64,000 bases of DNA from an uncultured Agathobacter sp. (GTDB lineage: Bacteria; Bacillota; Clostridia; Lachnospirales; Lachnospiraceae), in contig CAKRNE010000007.1 in assembly GCA_934365945.1 (NCBI GenBank), positions 1-64,000 on the forward strand, written 5' to 3'. The notes beneath the pieces were generated by a model. The model was not told the origin of the DNA. It saw only the letters and a list, made by a program, of their open reading frames with translations, and did no database searches. Below, piece by piece: positions 46,462 through 55,887 of this stretch (the first letter of the stretch is position 1; every line of letters begins with the position of its first letter). The translations under genes and the position numbers were made by a program.

Positions 46462-47241
46462 TTAAGATACCAGATATCCGTGCATATTTTTAAGCGCATT
46501 TTTCTCAAGCCTTGATACCTGTGCCTGAGAGATATTTATCTCCTCTGCCACCTCTATCTGTGTCTTGCCCTCGAAAAATCGCAGCTTTATTATCTGTCTC
46601 GCTCTGTCATCAAGCAGCTTTAATGCATCGTCGAGAACCAGATTTTTCACCCATGCTTCCTCTTTGTTTTTCTTGTCCGATATCTGATCCATCACGTAAA
46701 GCGTATCACCACCGTCAGTATATACGGGATCAAAGAGGGAAAGCGGTGTCTGGATTGCATCAAGTGCGTATAGTATATCGTTTTCAGGAATACCGCAATC
46801 CTTTGATATTTCTGCCAATGATGGCTCATGCACCAGCTTTCTCGATAGCTTTTCCTTTGATTTAATAGCCTGATATGCCGTATCCCTGAGCGAACGCGGA
46901 ATACGGTACGCACTGTTGTCACGCAGATAGCGTCTCACTTCACCTATAATCATCGGTACAGCATAGGTGGAAAACTTAACACCTATAGTCGGATCAAAAT
47001 TATCAATTGATTTCATAAGCCCGATGCATCCTATCTGAAATAAATCATCCATATTTTCATTATGATTTGAAAACCTTCGGATTACCGAAAGCACCAGCCT
47101 TAAATTTCCACGAATGTACTTTTCTCTTGCAGCCTTATCACCCTTTTTTATTTTCTCAAACAGTTCTTCTTTTTCGTCATCCTTAAGTACCGGCAGTTTT
47201 GATGTAGTCACACCACATATATCAACCTTATATACAGACAT
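46462..47241 (-). CDS. sigG: Forespore sigma factor sigma-G
   Basis: 259 residues closely following Bacillus SigG: the N-terminal KVDICGVTTSKLPVLK, region 2 with DDLFQIGCIGLMKSIDNFD and KFSTYAVPMIIGEVRRYLRDN, and region 4 with EEINISQAQVSRLEK. It directs late forespore genes after engulfment. Here it stands apart from sigE-spoIIGA, about 3.7 kb away with plus-strand and unrelated genes between, whereas Bacillus has spoIIGA-sigE-sigG together. Confidence 0.95.
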   Translation of the reverse strand: MSVYKVDICGVTTSKLPVLKDDEKEELFEKIKKGDKAAREKYIRGNLRLVLSVIRRFSNHNENMDDLFQIGCIGLMKSIDNFDPTIGVKFSTYAVPMIIGEVRRYLRDNSAYRIPRSLRDTAYQAIKSKEKLSRKLVHEPSLAEISKDCGIPENDILYALDAIQTPLSLFDPVYTDGGDTLYVMDQISDKKNKEEAWVKNLVLDDALKLLDDRARQIIKLRFFEGKTQIEVAEEINISQAQVSRLEKNALKNMHGYLVS

Positions 47242-47321
47242 GGGAATCCTCCGGATAAATTTCTTTATCTAAAGCATTCCCATTTACAGTAATTCTATTC
47301 AATTAATCTGCGCGTATTATT

Positions 47322-48362
47322 CTACAACACTGCCGCAATCTTTATATCCTTTTCATCCTTCAGTGCAAGCACACTGTTGTCTTCAAGCAATGTAACCGTA
47401 GGCCTTGAATACTTTTCTGTCACAAAAATTATTTTAGCCTTCTTACCGTTTGTCAACAATACATTGCTTCCGATATATGAGCTTGCAATCTTCTTTAAAA
47501 ACATGCCTATATACTTCGGATGATACTTTGATATGCCTTCATACTCAAAATCGGCTATCACATCAAACGGGCACATTCCGTCACGGTAACAGCGCTTTGA
47601 GGTCATTGCATCATAGACATCGGCTATCGTAATAATAGCTGATATATTGTCGATTTTATCGGATTTATATCCAAACGGATATCCTGACCCGTCAAACTTT
47701 TCATGATGTAAAAGTGCCGCACGCTTTGTGCTTTCAAGAATATTGAAATCCTTAAGTATCTCATAACCATATATAGTGTGCTTCTTTATCACCTCAAACT
47801 CATCCTTTGTGAGCTTTCCCGGCTTCAATAATATCTCATCGGGTATCTTGAACTTGCCTATGTCGTGTAATAAGCCTGCCATGGAAATCTCATCCAGCTT
47901 TTCGGTATCAAACCCTGCCCACACACCAATGAGACGTGCAATGATTGATACATTTATGGAATGCGCCATCGTAGATACATCTGTCTGCTTTAATACCTGA
48001 AGTGCATCAAAGAGCTCATATGAAGTCTCAAACCTATCAAAAATCTCTACAGAATCCCTGATTATTGTATTCTTATCCGGGATGATATTCCTGTATAGTA
48101 TATCATTCATATATTCATGCAGGTTATCAATGGAATCACGATATTCTTCCTTAATCAGGGCATATTTTTTATCCCATTCTTCCTTTTTCTCCTCTGAGCT
48201 TCCCTCAACAAAAATCGAATCTATATTGTAAAATCCAAACTTAGCTATATCAAATGCCGATATTTCCATGTGTCTTTTCAAAATAAGCTGTCCACTTTTT
48301 GAAAAAACATCTACCGCAGTAAACATTCCCTCTTTTAGTTCATTAACCTTTATCTCTCTCAT
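47322..48362 (-). CDS. HD-GYP domain protein, probable cyclic di-GMP phosphodiesterase
   Basis: 346 residues. An N-terminal MREIKVNELKEGMFTAVDV segment resembles the domain found before many HD-GYP proteins. The HD-GYP domain (about 125-300) has the metal motif HDIGKFKIPDEILLKPGKLT and HHEKFDGSGYPFG, with GYP intact, so it is likely active. Monocistronic. It probably regulates motility or the pilus system through cyclic di-GMP; this is inference. Confidence 0.88.
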   Translation of the reverse strand: MREIKVNELKEGMFTAVDVFSKSGQLILKRHMEISAFDIAKFGFYNIDSIFVEGSSEEKKEEWDKKYALIKEEYRDSIDNLHEYMNDILYRNIIPDKNTIIRDSVEIFDRFETSYELFDALQVLKQTDVSTMAHSINVSIIARLIGVWAGFDTEKLDEISMAGLLHDIGKFKIPDEILLKPGKLTKDEFEVIKKHTIYGYEILKDFNILESTKRAALLHHEKFDGSGYPFGYKSDKIDNISAIITIADVYDAMTSKRCYRDGMCPFDVIADFEYEGISKYHPKYIGMFLKKIASSYIGSNVLLTNGKKAKIIFVTEKYSRPTVTLLEDNSVLALKDEKDIKIAAVL

Positions 48363-48564
48363 AATGCTGTTTTCCCCTTGTTGTCTATTTCTTGTGCAGC
48401 AGTCATCTGCCCAATTATATCTATACTTCCGTTTTATTCATTATATCATGAAGCCTTGCTTCATGATCAACATTCGTCGTTCGCCGAATGCATAAATGCA
48501 TTCTTCTCACTTGCACTCATTATATCACAATCTCTCCAAATATGGCACTTACTTTATGTATTTC

Positions 48565-48593
48565 TTGACATTCATAGCATTTTTTGTTAACAT
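48565..48593 (+). promoter_or_regulatory. Promoter of the queT riboswitch transcript
   Basis: TTGACA (48565-48570), 17-bp spacer, TAACAT (48588-48593). Transcription would start near 48600, just before the riboswitch. Confidence 0.65.
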
Positions 48594-48612
48594 GTCAAGG
48601 CGAAAATAAATG

Positions 48613-48655
48613 CGTCAGTTCGAAACCTTCCTGACGTAAAACAAAACTAAAGGAG
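48613..48655 (+). promoter_or_regulatory. preQ1-I type riboswitch
   Basis: A 6-bp stem (CGTCAG 48613-48618, CTGACG 48631-48636) closes a 12-base loop containing TTCGAAACC; the A-rich tail ACAAAACTAAAGGAG follows. This is the H-type pseudoknot layout of preQ1 class I. The Shine-Dalgarno sequence is in the pseudoknot tail, so ligand binding should block translation of queT. Confidence 0.72.
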
Positions 48656-48663
48656 AACTAAAT

Positions 48664-49182
48664 ATGAGAAACAAAAAAGTATTATTTGCAGTACAGGCAG
48701 CTATGATTGCAGCACTCTACGTTGTGCTTACGTATATCACCAATCTGCTTGGTCTCGCATCAGGAACTATTCAGGTACGCTTTTCTGAGGCGCTTTGCAT
48801 CCTTCCGGTTTTCACACCGGCAGCCATTCCGGGGCTTTTTATCGGATGTCTGATTTCCAATCTTATCACAGGCGGCATCATCTGGGATATCATCTTTGGA
48901 AGCATCGCTACACTGCTCGGTGCACTCGGCACATACTTCCTTCGAAAGAAGAAGTTTGTATACACCCTGCCACCGGTCATCGCCAACATGATTATCGTGC
49001 CACTCGTGCTCAGATACGGATACGGTTTTACAACTGTATACAAGGGTGTTGATATCTCTCTTGTCTTCAATGCAGTTACAGTCGGAATCGGTGAGATTAT
49101 ATCAATATGTGTACTTGGAAGCCTGTTAAAAGGAATACTTTCAAAATACAGAAATGTCATTTTCAAGCAGGACGAGGCGTAG
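48664..49182 (+). CDS. queT: QueT family ECF transporter S component (queuosine precursor uptake)
   Basis: 172-residue membrane protein with five to six helices and the QueT signature IQVRFSEALCILPVFTP. It probably imports preQ0/preQ1 for tRNA queuosine modification. The upstream preQ1 riboswitch supports the substrate. AAAGGAG lies about eight bases before the ATG. Confidence 0.87.
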   Translation: MRNKKVLFAVQAAMIAALYVVLTYITNLLGLASGTIQVRFSEALCILPVFTPAAIPGLFIGCLISNLITGGIIWDIIFGSIATLLGALGTYFLRKKKFVYTLPPVIANMIIVPLVLRYGYGFTTVYKGVDISLVFNAVTVGIGEIISICVLGSLLKGILSKYRNVIFKQDEA

Positions 49183-49224
49183 TTACATACATAGCACTTT
49201 TAATAAGCTGCGCGTCATAAAATA

Positions 49225-49269
49225 AAAAAGCTCTGTGTCATACACTTATATGTATGCACAGAGCTTTTT
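49225..49269. terminator. Bidirectional terminator between queT and the beta-CASP nuclease gene
   Basis: 13-bp perfect outer stem (AAAAAGCTCTGTG 49225-49237, CACAGAGCTTTTT 49257-49269) plus an inner CATACA/TGTATG stem. Flanked by A and T runs on both sides, so it serves both convergent genes. Confidence 0.9.
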
Positions 49270-49301
49270 GCTTTATTACTTTGATATGCTGTGATTATAT
49301 T

Positions 49302-50909
49302 CTATCTATCCCACTTATCACACAATGCATTTATCTGGTCTGCAAACTTGCTCAAATCCTTATTCGCCATTCCCTGACACTTCTGGATAACAGATACAAG
49401 TCTCTGTCCTGCTGCCACCAGACGGTCAAATATAGTCTTCTCTCTGCTCGCCATGCCATATGAAGCCTTTTTCTCCACACGCTTGCGTGAACCATCAGCC
49501 ACCTTCTGATTCGTGATAAGGTCATAGGCATCACCACTGTACGGTGCCACTGCATCATAGCCTAAGGTCTCATGCACATGGTTTGCAAAGTACTCTGCTG
49601 TGGATTCCTCTCCATGAACTATAAATACATGCTCCGGCTTGTTTTTTATTGCGCCAAGCCACTCGGTAAGTTGATTTTTGTCTGCATGTCCGCTGATACC
49701 CGGCAGATTTACTATGCTTGCCCTTACTTCTATTTCCTCACCAAAAAGCTTCACCTTTTTAGCTCCGTTCAAAAGTGCATAGCCAAGTGTGCCCGGAACC
49801 TGGTATCCTACAAACAGAACTGTCGAATCGCTTCTCCAAAGATTGTGCTTTAAGTGATGCCTGATACGTCCGGCCTCACACATACCCGATGCAGAGATTA
49901 TGACCTTTGGCTTCTTATCGAAATTAATCATCTTTGACTCATCCGATGATACTGCCACACGAAGTCCCGGAAACTTGATTGGATTGATGCCTGCCGAAAT
50001 AAGCTCCATAGCCTCCTCATCAAAACAGTCCGATATATTCTCATGAAATACATTTGTTGCCTCAACAGCAAGGGGGCTGTCGATGTAAACCTCAAAATTC
50101 GGATGCTCCGGTAACAGATTCTCAGTCTTTATACGCCTGATAAAGTAGAGCATCTCCTGCGTCCTGCCCACTGAAAATGCCGGGATTACCAGATTGCCAC
50201 CTCTTGTAAAGGTCGCATTGATGACCTTTGCAAGCTCCACCGCATAGTCAGGCGGCGTATCGTGCAGACGATTGCCATATGTAGATTCCATAACCACATA
50301 ATCAGCACTGTCCACATACTGCGGATCCTTGATGAGCGGCCTGTTGTGATTTCCGATATCACCTGAAAAGACAAGCTTTTTAGTCACATTCTCCTCAGTC
50401 ACCCACATCTCAATAGATGAGGAGCCAAGCAGATGACCTGCATCCACAAATCGCACCTTAAGCCCCGGACATATCTCATACACACTGTTGTAATCACACG
50501 GTGTAAAGTGCTGCATGACATTCTGGGCATCCTCCACATTGTACATAGGAGTCACCTCAGGTCTTCCGGCTCTCCTTGCCTTTCTGTTCTTCCACTCCGC
50601 CTCAAATTCCTGAATATGCGCAGAATCCTTCAGCATGATGTTACATAAATCTGTTGTCGCCTTTGTCGCAAAAATGGTGCCCCTGAAACCATGATTGTAT
50701 ATGAGCGGCAAAAGACCTGAGTGGTCAATGTGTGCGTGTGTGACAAACACATAGTCTATGAGCGAAGGATTGACCGGAATCTCCTGATTCACGTACAAAT
50801 CAGCGCCCTGCTCCATTCCACAATCAATAAGTACATGTGTGTCCCCAAATGTCAGATAGTGACAGCTTCCAGTAACCTCTCTGTCAGCCCCGATAAATTC
50901 CAATACCAT
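49302..50909 (-). CDS. Metallo-beta-lactamase/beta-CASP fold RNA nuclease
   Basis: 535 residues. The MBL core shows the zinc motif THAHIDHSGL near residue 58, the second His in DAGHLLGSS and the Asp in FSGDIG; a beta-CASP domain (about 245-365) and the C-terminal RMMBL motif GISGHADKNQLTEWL follow, with a further C-terminal tail of about 80 residues. Family members are CPSF-like endo/exoribonucleases. Its RNA targets are unknown. Confidence 0.88.
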   Translation of the reverse strand: MVLEFIGADREVTGSCHYLTFGDTHVLIDCGMEQGADLYVNQEIPVNPSLIDYVFVTHAHIDHSGLLPLIYNHGFRGTIFATKATTDLCNIMLKDSAHIQEFEAEWKNRKARRAGRPEVTPMYNVEDAQNVMQHFTPCDYNSVYEICPGLKVRFVDAGHLLGSSSIEMWVTEENVTKKLVFSGDIGNHNRPLIKDPQYVDSADYVVMESTYGNRLHDTPPDYAVELAKVINATFTRGGNLVIPAFSVGRTQEMLYFIRRIKTENLLPEHPNFEVYIDSPLAVEATNVFHENISDCFDEEAMELISAGINPIKFPGLRVAVSSDESKMINFDKKPKVIISASGMCEAGRIRHHLKHNLWRSDSTVLFVGYQVPGTLGYALLNGAKKVKLFGEEIEVRASIVNLPGISGHADKNQLTEWLGAIKNKPEHVFIVHGEESTAEYFANHVHETLGYDAVAPYSGDAYDLITNQKVADGSRKRVEKKASYGMASREKTIFDRLVAAGQRLVSVIQKCQGMANKDLSKFADQINALCDKWDR

Positions 50910-50955
50910 AATACCATCTCCTATTCTGTTTTATAATAAAAATATTATATCACAC

Positions 50956-51690
50956 TTATGCCATTTTCTGTATTTCTTTCTTCAATCTTGCCATTATTTT
51001 TTTCTCAAGTCTCGATATGTATGACTGTGAAATCCCCAGAATGTCTGCCACCTCCTTCTGTGTCAGCTCCTTATTCTCCACGCGGTTTACTCCAAATCGA
51101 AGCTCTATTATCTGCCTCTCACGCTCGTTCAATGACAACATAGCCTTTTTTAGCAGTGATATCTCAACCTCAGTCTCAAGATCCTTGTATATGACATCCT
51201 CATCCGTCCCCAGTATATCTGATAAAAGCAGCTCATTTCCGTCCCAATCAGTGTTTAGTGGCTCATCAAAGGATACCTCAAGCTTCACTCTGTTGTTGCG
51301 CCGCAGATACATAAGAATCTCATTTTCTATGCATCTGGATGCGTATGTGGCGAGCTTTATTTTCTTCTCGGGATTGAATGTATTTATCCCCTTTATGAGG
51401 CCGATTGTACCGATTGAGATAAGGTCCTCCACGCATACTCCCGTGTTTTCAAATTTCTTTGCCAGATACACAACAAGCCGCAGATTGTGCTCTATAAGCT
51501 GCTTTTTTGCCTGTTCCTTTGACATTGCCACATTTTTATCCACCAGTGCAACCAGGCAGCATTTCTCCTCATCTGTCTCAAGCGGAGGTGGCAGCACCTC
51601 CGTCCCGCCTATGTAAAAAACCTCATTTGTTTTGTTTTTTCCAAAAATAAGATTTCTTAATTTCCTTTGAATCACTAAAAACAGCTTCAT
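50956..51690 (-). CDS. sigE: Mother-cell sigma factor sigma-E (pro-form)
   Basis: 244 residues including an N-terminal pro-sequence (about 1-28) ahead of [13 protein letters not shown], as in Bacillus pro-sigma-E, which SpoIIGA cleaves. Region 2 ([33 protein letters not shown]) and region 4 ([17 protein letters not shown]) are complete. Its start overlaps the end of spoIIGA by 68 bp, coupling protease and substrate production. Confidence 0.95.
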   Translation of the reverse strand: MKLFLVIQRKLRNLIFGKNKTNEVFYIGGTEVLPPPLETDEEKCCLVALVDKNVAMSKEQAKKQLIEHNLRLVVYLAKKFENTGVCVEDLISIGTIGLIKGINTFNPEKKIKLATYASRCIENEILMYLRRNNRVKLEVSFDEPLNTDWDGNELLLSDILGTDEDVIYKDLETEVEISLLKKAMLSLNERERQIIELRFGVNRVENKELTQKEVADILGISQSYISRLEKKIMARLKKEIQKMA

Positions 51691-52444
51691 TTAAAATCAT
51701 ATCGTATGCACTGTTTGTCAATAGATTTTCCGATGCTTTTCCAATCAGAACATTATGTAATAGCTTTTTCTTTCCTTTATTTTCCACCACCATAGTATCA
51801 AAATAGCATGCCTTAAGACATCCATTTTCATTTCCCAGGCTTTTATACGGCACATTTATGTACTCTTTATCATCACCTGTTATATCAAAAACACTTGCCT
51901 TTGCTATATGTACAGGGACATTTTCCGGCTGTTTTTTCAATAGATTGCCTGAATCGTACAGTGCCGTTACATACACCTTCTTTTCCTTTTCCATGATAGT
52001 TACCCTGTATAGTCCCCTGCTCTCATTGCTACACTCACACCAGGATTTTAATATCATATAGGTTATCACAAAGCCTCCCGTGCATATCAGGGAAGTATCC
52101 GCTGATAACAGGCTGTCAAGTGCATACACCACACCTCCCGACAAAACTGTGACAAAAACAGACAGCCCAAAAAGCTTAATCATCCCGATTCTTGCATCTG
52201 TCGCAAAATATACTGCTGCCGGAGCTACAACAAACAATGACAGCCACCTGTAGATACTGTAGCCTCCAAACAAAAGCAGCAGGCAAGAAACCATGCCGGA
52301 TGCTGCGCCCGCCAGAATAATCCTTCTGATTCTGCCATATAAAGGTATTTTCAGCACATATGTGATACATATCATTCCCATAGAGTTTACCATAAAAGTT
52401 CTCAGGTAAAAGACATCGATATAAAATGCATAGATAATTTTCAC
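51623..52444 (-). CDS. spoIIGA: Sigma-E processing peptidase SpoIIGA
   Basis: Membrane aspartic protease that cleaves pro-sigma-E at the septum. About 273 residues: five N-terminal membrane helices (about 1-140) and a cytosolic protease domain with the catalytic [11 protein letters not shown] segment. The frame is open to a TTG at 52471, but the family pattern ([13 protein letters not shown]) begins at the GTG at 52444, which is preferred though its ribosome binding site is poorly spaced. A TGTCGACA palindrome 54 bp upstream resembles a Spo0A box. Confidence 0.87.
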   Translation of the reverse strand: MKIIYAFYIDVFYLRTFMVNSMGMICITYVLKIPLYGRIRRIILAGAASGMVSCLLLLFGGYSIYRWLSLFVVAPAAVYFATDARIGMIKLFGLSVFVTVLSGGVVYALDSLLSADTSLICTGGFVITYMILKSWCECSNESRGLYRVTIMEKEKKVYVTALYDSGNLLKKQPENVPVHIAKASVFDITGDDKEYINVPYKSLGNENGCLKACYFDTMVVENKGKKKLLHNVLIGKASENLLTNSAYDMILNEAVFSDSKEIKKSYFWKKQNK

Positions 52445-52598
52445 CTCTCTTTCATTAAAAATATATACCAAAGCTCTACTCTGTTAAAATCACATTATGT
52501 CGACACACTACTATAAATGCACAACAAAAAGGGCATACAGTCTGAATTAAAATCAAACTGTATGCCCTGTATAAAACGTCTGTCAGTTCCGCGAAAAA

Positions 52599-53846
52599 CT
52601 ATCTTCTGGAATTCTTAAGGAAATCAGGGATATTAATCTCTACCGGCTTAACTGTGCTTTCCGGCTGACGAGGTCTTTGTATACCTGAATATGTCTGTGG
52701 GGCTGATGCCTGCTGGATACCTGTTGTATGAAGTCCATTAGCTGTTGTATGGAGTCCGTTTGTAACAGTATTCGGTGTAGTCATGCCGGCTCCCGGTCTT
52801 TGTCCCATCTGGTTAGGATATGTCATATGTCCCTGCATATTGGCTGCCATACCGCCCTGAGCTGCTGCCTTTTGAGGAGTAACCATATTTGCTGATACAT
52901 CCTCTAATCCGGTGGCAATTACTGTGATAGATGCCTGATCTGTCATAGTCTCATCATACTTGGCACCGAAAATAATATTGGCATTCTCGCCCGCAAGATC
53001 CTGAACATAGCTTGCTGCATCATTTGCATCCATAAGAGAAATATCTCCTGAGATATTGATGATGACATGTGTGGCACCATTAATCTTTGTCTCAAGAAGA
53101 GGAGATGCAACTGCAAGCTTAACAGCCTCTATTGCCTTGTCATCGCCCTGTGCACTACCGATACCGATATGAGCCATTCCCTTGTCCTTCATTACTGTCT
53201 GGACATCGGCAAAGTCAAGATTGATAAGTGCAGGAAGGTTGATAAGATCAGTAATTCCCTGAACCGCCTGCTGCAATACCTCATCTGCCTTCTTAAGTGC
53301 ATCCGGCATTGTTGTACGACGGTCTACAATCTCAAGAAGCTTGTCATTAGGAATGACGATAAGTGTATCGACACTCTCTTTAAGTCTGTCTATTCCTGAA
53401 ACAGCGTTAATCATACGCTGCTTTGCCTCGAATTTAAAAGGCTTTGTAACAACACCAACTGTAAGAATGCCCTGGTCTTTTGCAATCTTTGCAACAACCG
53501 GAGCTGCACCGGTTCCGGTTCCGCCACCCATACCGCATGTGACGAATACCATATCAGCACCCTTAACCGCTGCCTGAAGCTCCTCTGCGCTCTCCTCAGC
53601 AGCCTTCTGGCCAATCTCAGGCTGTGCACCGGCACCGAGTCCTTTTGTGAGCTTCTCTCCAATCTGTATCAGAGTAGGGGCCTTACAAAGCTGTAATGCC
53701 TGCTTATCAGTATTGATACCTATAAACTCTACTCCACCTATATTCTCGTCAATCATTCTGTTGACTGCATTGTTACCGGCTCCACCGACTCCGATGACAA
53801 TTATCTTTGCACTGTTATCTGCCTCGTTAGTTTTAATCTCAAGCAA
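52599..53846 (-). CDS. ftsZ: Cell division GTPase FtsZ
   Basis: Tubulin-like GTPase forming the Z ring. About 415 residues: [16 protein letters not shown] near the N-terminus, tubulin signature [13 protein letters not shown] near residue 100, a low-complexity Gln/Gly/Thr linker and the conserved C-terminal tail [10 protein letters not shown] that binds FtsA/SepF. An ATG at 53867 is in frame, but AGGAGG lies downstream of it and seven bases before the TTG at 53846, so TTG is the likely start. Confidence 0.95.
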   Translation of the reverse strand: MLEIKTNEADNSAKIIVIGVGGAGNNAVNRMIDENIGGVEFIGINTDKQALQLCKAPTLIQIGEKLTKGLGAGAQPEIGQKAAEESAEELQAAVKGADMVFVTCGMGGGTGTGAAPVVAKIAKDQGILTVGVVTKPFKFEAKQRMINAVSGIDRLKESVDTLIVIPNDKLLEIVDRRTTMPDALKKADEVLQQAVQGITDLINLPALINLDFADVQTVMKDKGMAHIGIGSAQGDDKAIEAVKLAVASPLLETKINGATHVIINISGDISLMDANDAASYVQDLAGENANIIFGAKYDETMTDQASITVIATGLEDVSANMVTPQKAAAQGGMAANMQGHMTYPNQMGQRPGAGMTTPNTVTNGLHTTANGLHTTGIQQASAPQTYSGIQRPRQPESTVKPVEINIPDFLKNSRR

Positions 53847-53976
53847 GGTTATTCCTCCTCTTTCCATCCAAATATTCTAAATTATATATTATAAATTCAA
53901 ATATTCTGAAATCCATATACTCTATAATATAATTTTTCTAGCAAATAATCAACCATTAAATGTGATTTTTTTAATT

Positions 53977-54735
53977 TTATTGGGTCTTATCAAACACAAT
54001 ATTTGTGGTTTCCTCAGTCCAGTTCTCTAAATGTAGTGTACCGGAGAGCCCATCAAGCGATGGCATGATGGCTTTTAGCCTCTCTATCTTTCTGGTCAGC
54101 TTTGTTGTATCCCCTATAAGCACGTTCACATTTCCGTAATGTACCTCCGGTGCATTGTCACCACCGTAATCGATGGAATCCGGTACCAGCTCCTGTCGCT
54201 TGAGAGATTGTGTTACCTCCAGAAGCTCTCTTAATGTTGACTTTTTTATAGGCAGCTTTTCATACAGCACTACCTTATCGCAGCTTATGCCGTCAATTCT
54301 CGGCACACCGGGCACCGTGTCTGACGATGTCTCAACCACAAACCCGTCCTTGTCAAAATATGCGTTCTCATCTATTCCCGGAATGTATATATACCCAAGC
54401 ATTCCTTTTTCATATACTGATATATGAAGTGTATGCGGACTGTCTAAGCTGATGCTCATTGTATCAATAAACGGAATCTTACTTGTATCCTTGATTTTGT
54501 ACTTTATGTATACATACAATGAATTCCATGAATACTTGTCATTTAATACAGCATCCTCAATAACCTTCTGCTCATAAAGCTCATTTCCCTCAACCACAAC
54601 CTTTTTCACGGTAAAGAGCTTTAATGCTATAAGAAACATCACCGCAAGCACACATATCGTAATAAGGAATCCCATGAGGAAATGCTTCAATCTCTTTTCA
54701 TGTCTTCTTTTTTTCCTGATCATCATCTTCACCAA
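53977..54735 (-). CDS. ftsQ: Cell division protein FtsQ/DivIB
   Basis: Single-pass divisome protein. 252 residues: a very basic N-terminus (KKRRHEKRLKH), a membrane helix (about 20-42), a POTRA domain (KKVVVEGNELYEQKVIEDAVL) and the FtsQ domain. It follows ftsW by 6 bp. No murG or murB lies between, unlike many dcw clusters. Confidence 0.88.
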   Translation of the reverse strand: MVKMMIRKKRRHEKRLKHFLMGFLITICVLAVMFLIALKLFTVKKVVVEGNELYEQKVIEDAVLNDKYSWNSLYVYIKYKIKDTSKIPFIDTMSISLDSPHTLHISVYEKGMLGYIYIPGIDENAYFDKDGFVVETSSDTVPGVPRIDGISCDKVVLYEKLPIKKSTLRELLEVTQSLKRQELVPDSIDYGGDNAPEVHYGNVNVLIGDTTKLTRKIERLKAIMPSLDGLSGTLHLENWTEETTNIVFDKTQ

Positions 54736-54741
54736 GCCTAA

Positions 54742-55881
54742 CTATTGTACTTTTCCAAGTCTGATCCCCCTCGACACTGACAGTACTATACCAATCTCCG
54801 CCATCAGGAAAATGATGGATGTTCCTCCATAACTGATAAACGGCAGGATGACACCTGTGTTCGGAATAGAGTTGGTTACAACGGCAATATTCAATATAAC
54901 CTGAATCGCAATATGACTCATGACTCCGATCACTAAAAGCGAACCGTATAAATCCCTGGCATTATTTGCAACAACCATCATGCGCCATATCAGAATGATA
55001 AACAGGAGTATAAGACAGATTGCTCCAAACAATCCAAGCTCCTCACAGATGATTGTAAAAATCATATCGTTTTGTGACTCCGGGACATTTCCAAGCTTTT
55101 GTAAGCTTTCTCCAAGTCCCTTGCCGAACAAACCGCCTGAGCCTATTGCATATAACCCCATCATTGTCTGGTAAACCGCATCACTGCTGGCGGTTTCCGG
55201 ATGCAGCCATGCTTCGATTCGTGTACTTCTATAGCCTGCCAGCATTACAAATGCCACTGCAAATACAAGCACTCCGATCCCGACCAGAATAAACTGCAGA
55301 TATTTCGGACTGGCAACAAACATCATACAAACAGATATGCCGATTATGATAATTGCCGTACTTAAGTTACTGTACGCAACTATTCCTATAAGCGGTGCAA
55401 GTATTATAAACATCTTTATGATACTTGAAAACCTTGTAAACTGTTTGGGAATCTTGTCAATTATCATTGCCATAAATATGATAACGGCTATCTTTGCCAC
55501 CTCTGAAGGCTGGAACTGTATCGGTCCGATACCAATCCATCTGGATGAACCATGTGAGCTCGTTCCTATTCCCGGCACAAATACAAGAATACACAGCAGA
55601 AATGACACTACATAGGCTGCCACTCCAAGCTTCTTCCACCACCTGTAGTCTATCGCCGTCATAACAGCCATGACTGCAATTCCCAACAGAATATTTCGTA
55701 TCTGAAGCTTCAGATAATGCATACTGTCGTGATATCTGTTAGCTGATGTATATGAGCTTGAGCTGTATAGCATTACAAGACCAAAGCAAAGCAAAAATAT
55801 AACAATAAACAAAAGATTATAGTCAAAAAAAGGTATTCCTTTTTCTTTTTTTTCTTTTTGTTTTCTACGCTTTCCTGCCAA
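54742..55881 (-). CDS. ftsW: SEDS peptidoglycan polymerase FtsW
   Basis: Lipid II polymerase of the division septum. 379 residues, a basic cytosolic N-terminus and about ten membrane helices, with SEDS blocks GSSRWIGIGPIQFQPSEVAK and PNTGVILPFISYGGTS. Six bases after murD. The sporulation paralogue SpoVE is the same family and, with spoVD-like remains next door, cannot be excluded. Confidence 0.9.
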   Translation of the reverse strand: MAGKRRKQKEKKEKGIPFFDYNLLFIVIFLLCFGLVMLYSSSSYTSANRYHDSMHYLKLQIRNILLGIAVMAVMTAIDYRWWKKLGVAAYVVSFLLCILVFVPGIGTSSHGSSRWIGIGPIQFQPSEVAKIAVIIFMAMIIDKIPKQFTRFSSIIKMFIILAPLIGIVAYSNLSTAIIIIGISVCMMFVASPKYLQFILVGIGVLVFAVAFVMLAGYRSTRIEAWLHPETASSDAVYQTMMGLYAIGSGGLFGKGLGESLQKLGNVPESQNDMIFTIICEELGLFGAICLILLFIILIWRMMVVANNARDLYGSLLVIGVMSHIAIQVILNIAVVTNSIPNTGVILPFISYGGTSIIFLMAEIGIVLSVSRGIRLGKVQ

Positions 55882-55887
55882 AATGAA

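Noticed and set aside
52498..52505. Spo0A box upstream of spoIIGA
   Set aside because: TGTCGACA matches TGTCGAA at six of seven positions and is well placed, but one near-match palindrome is too little to call a regulated site.
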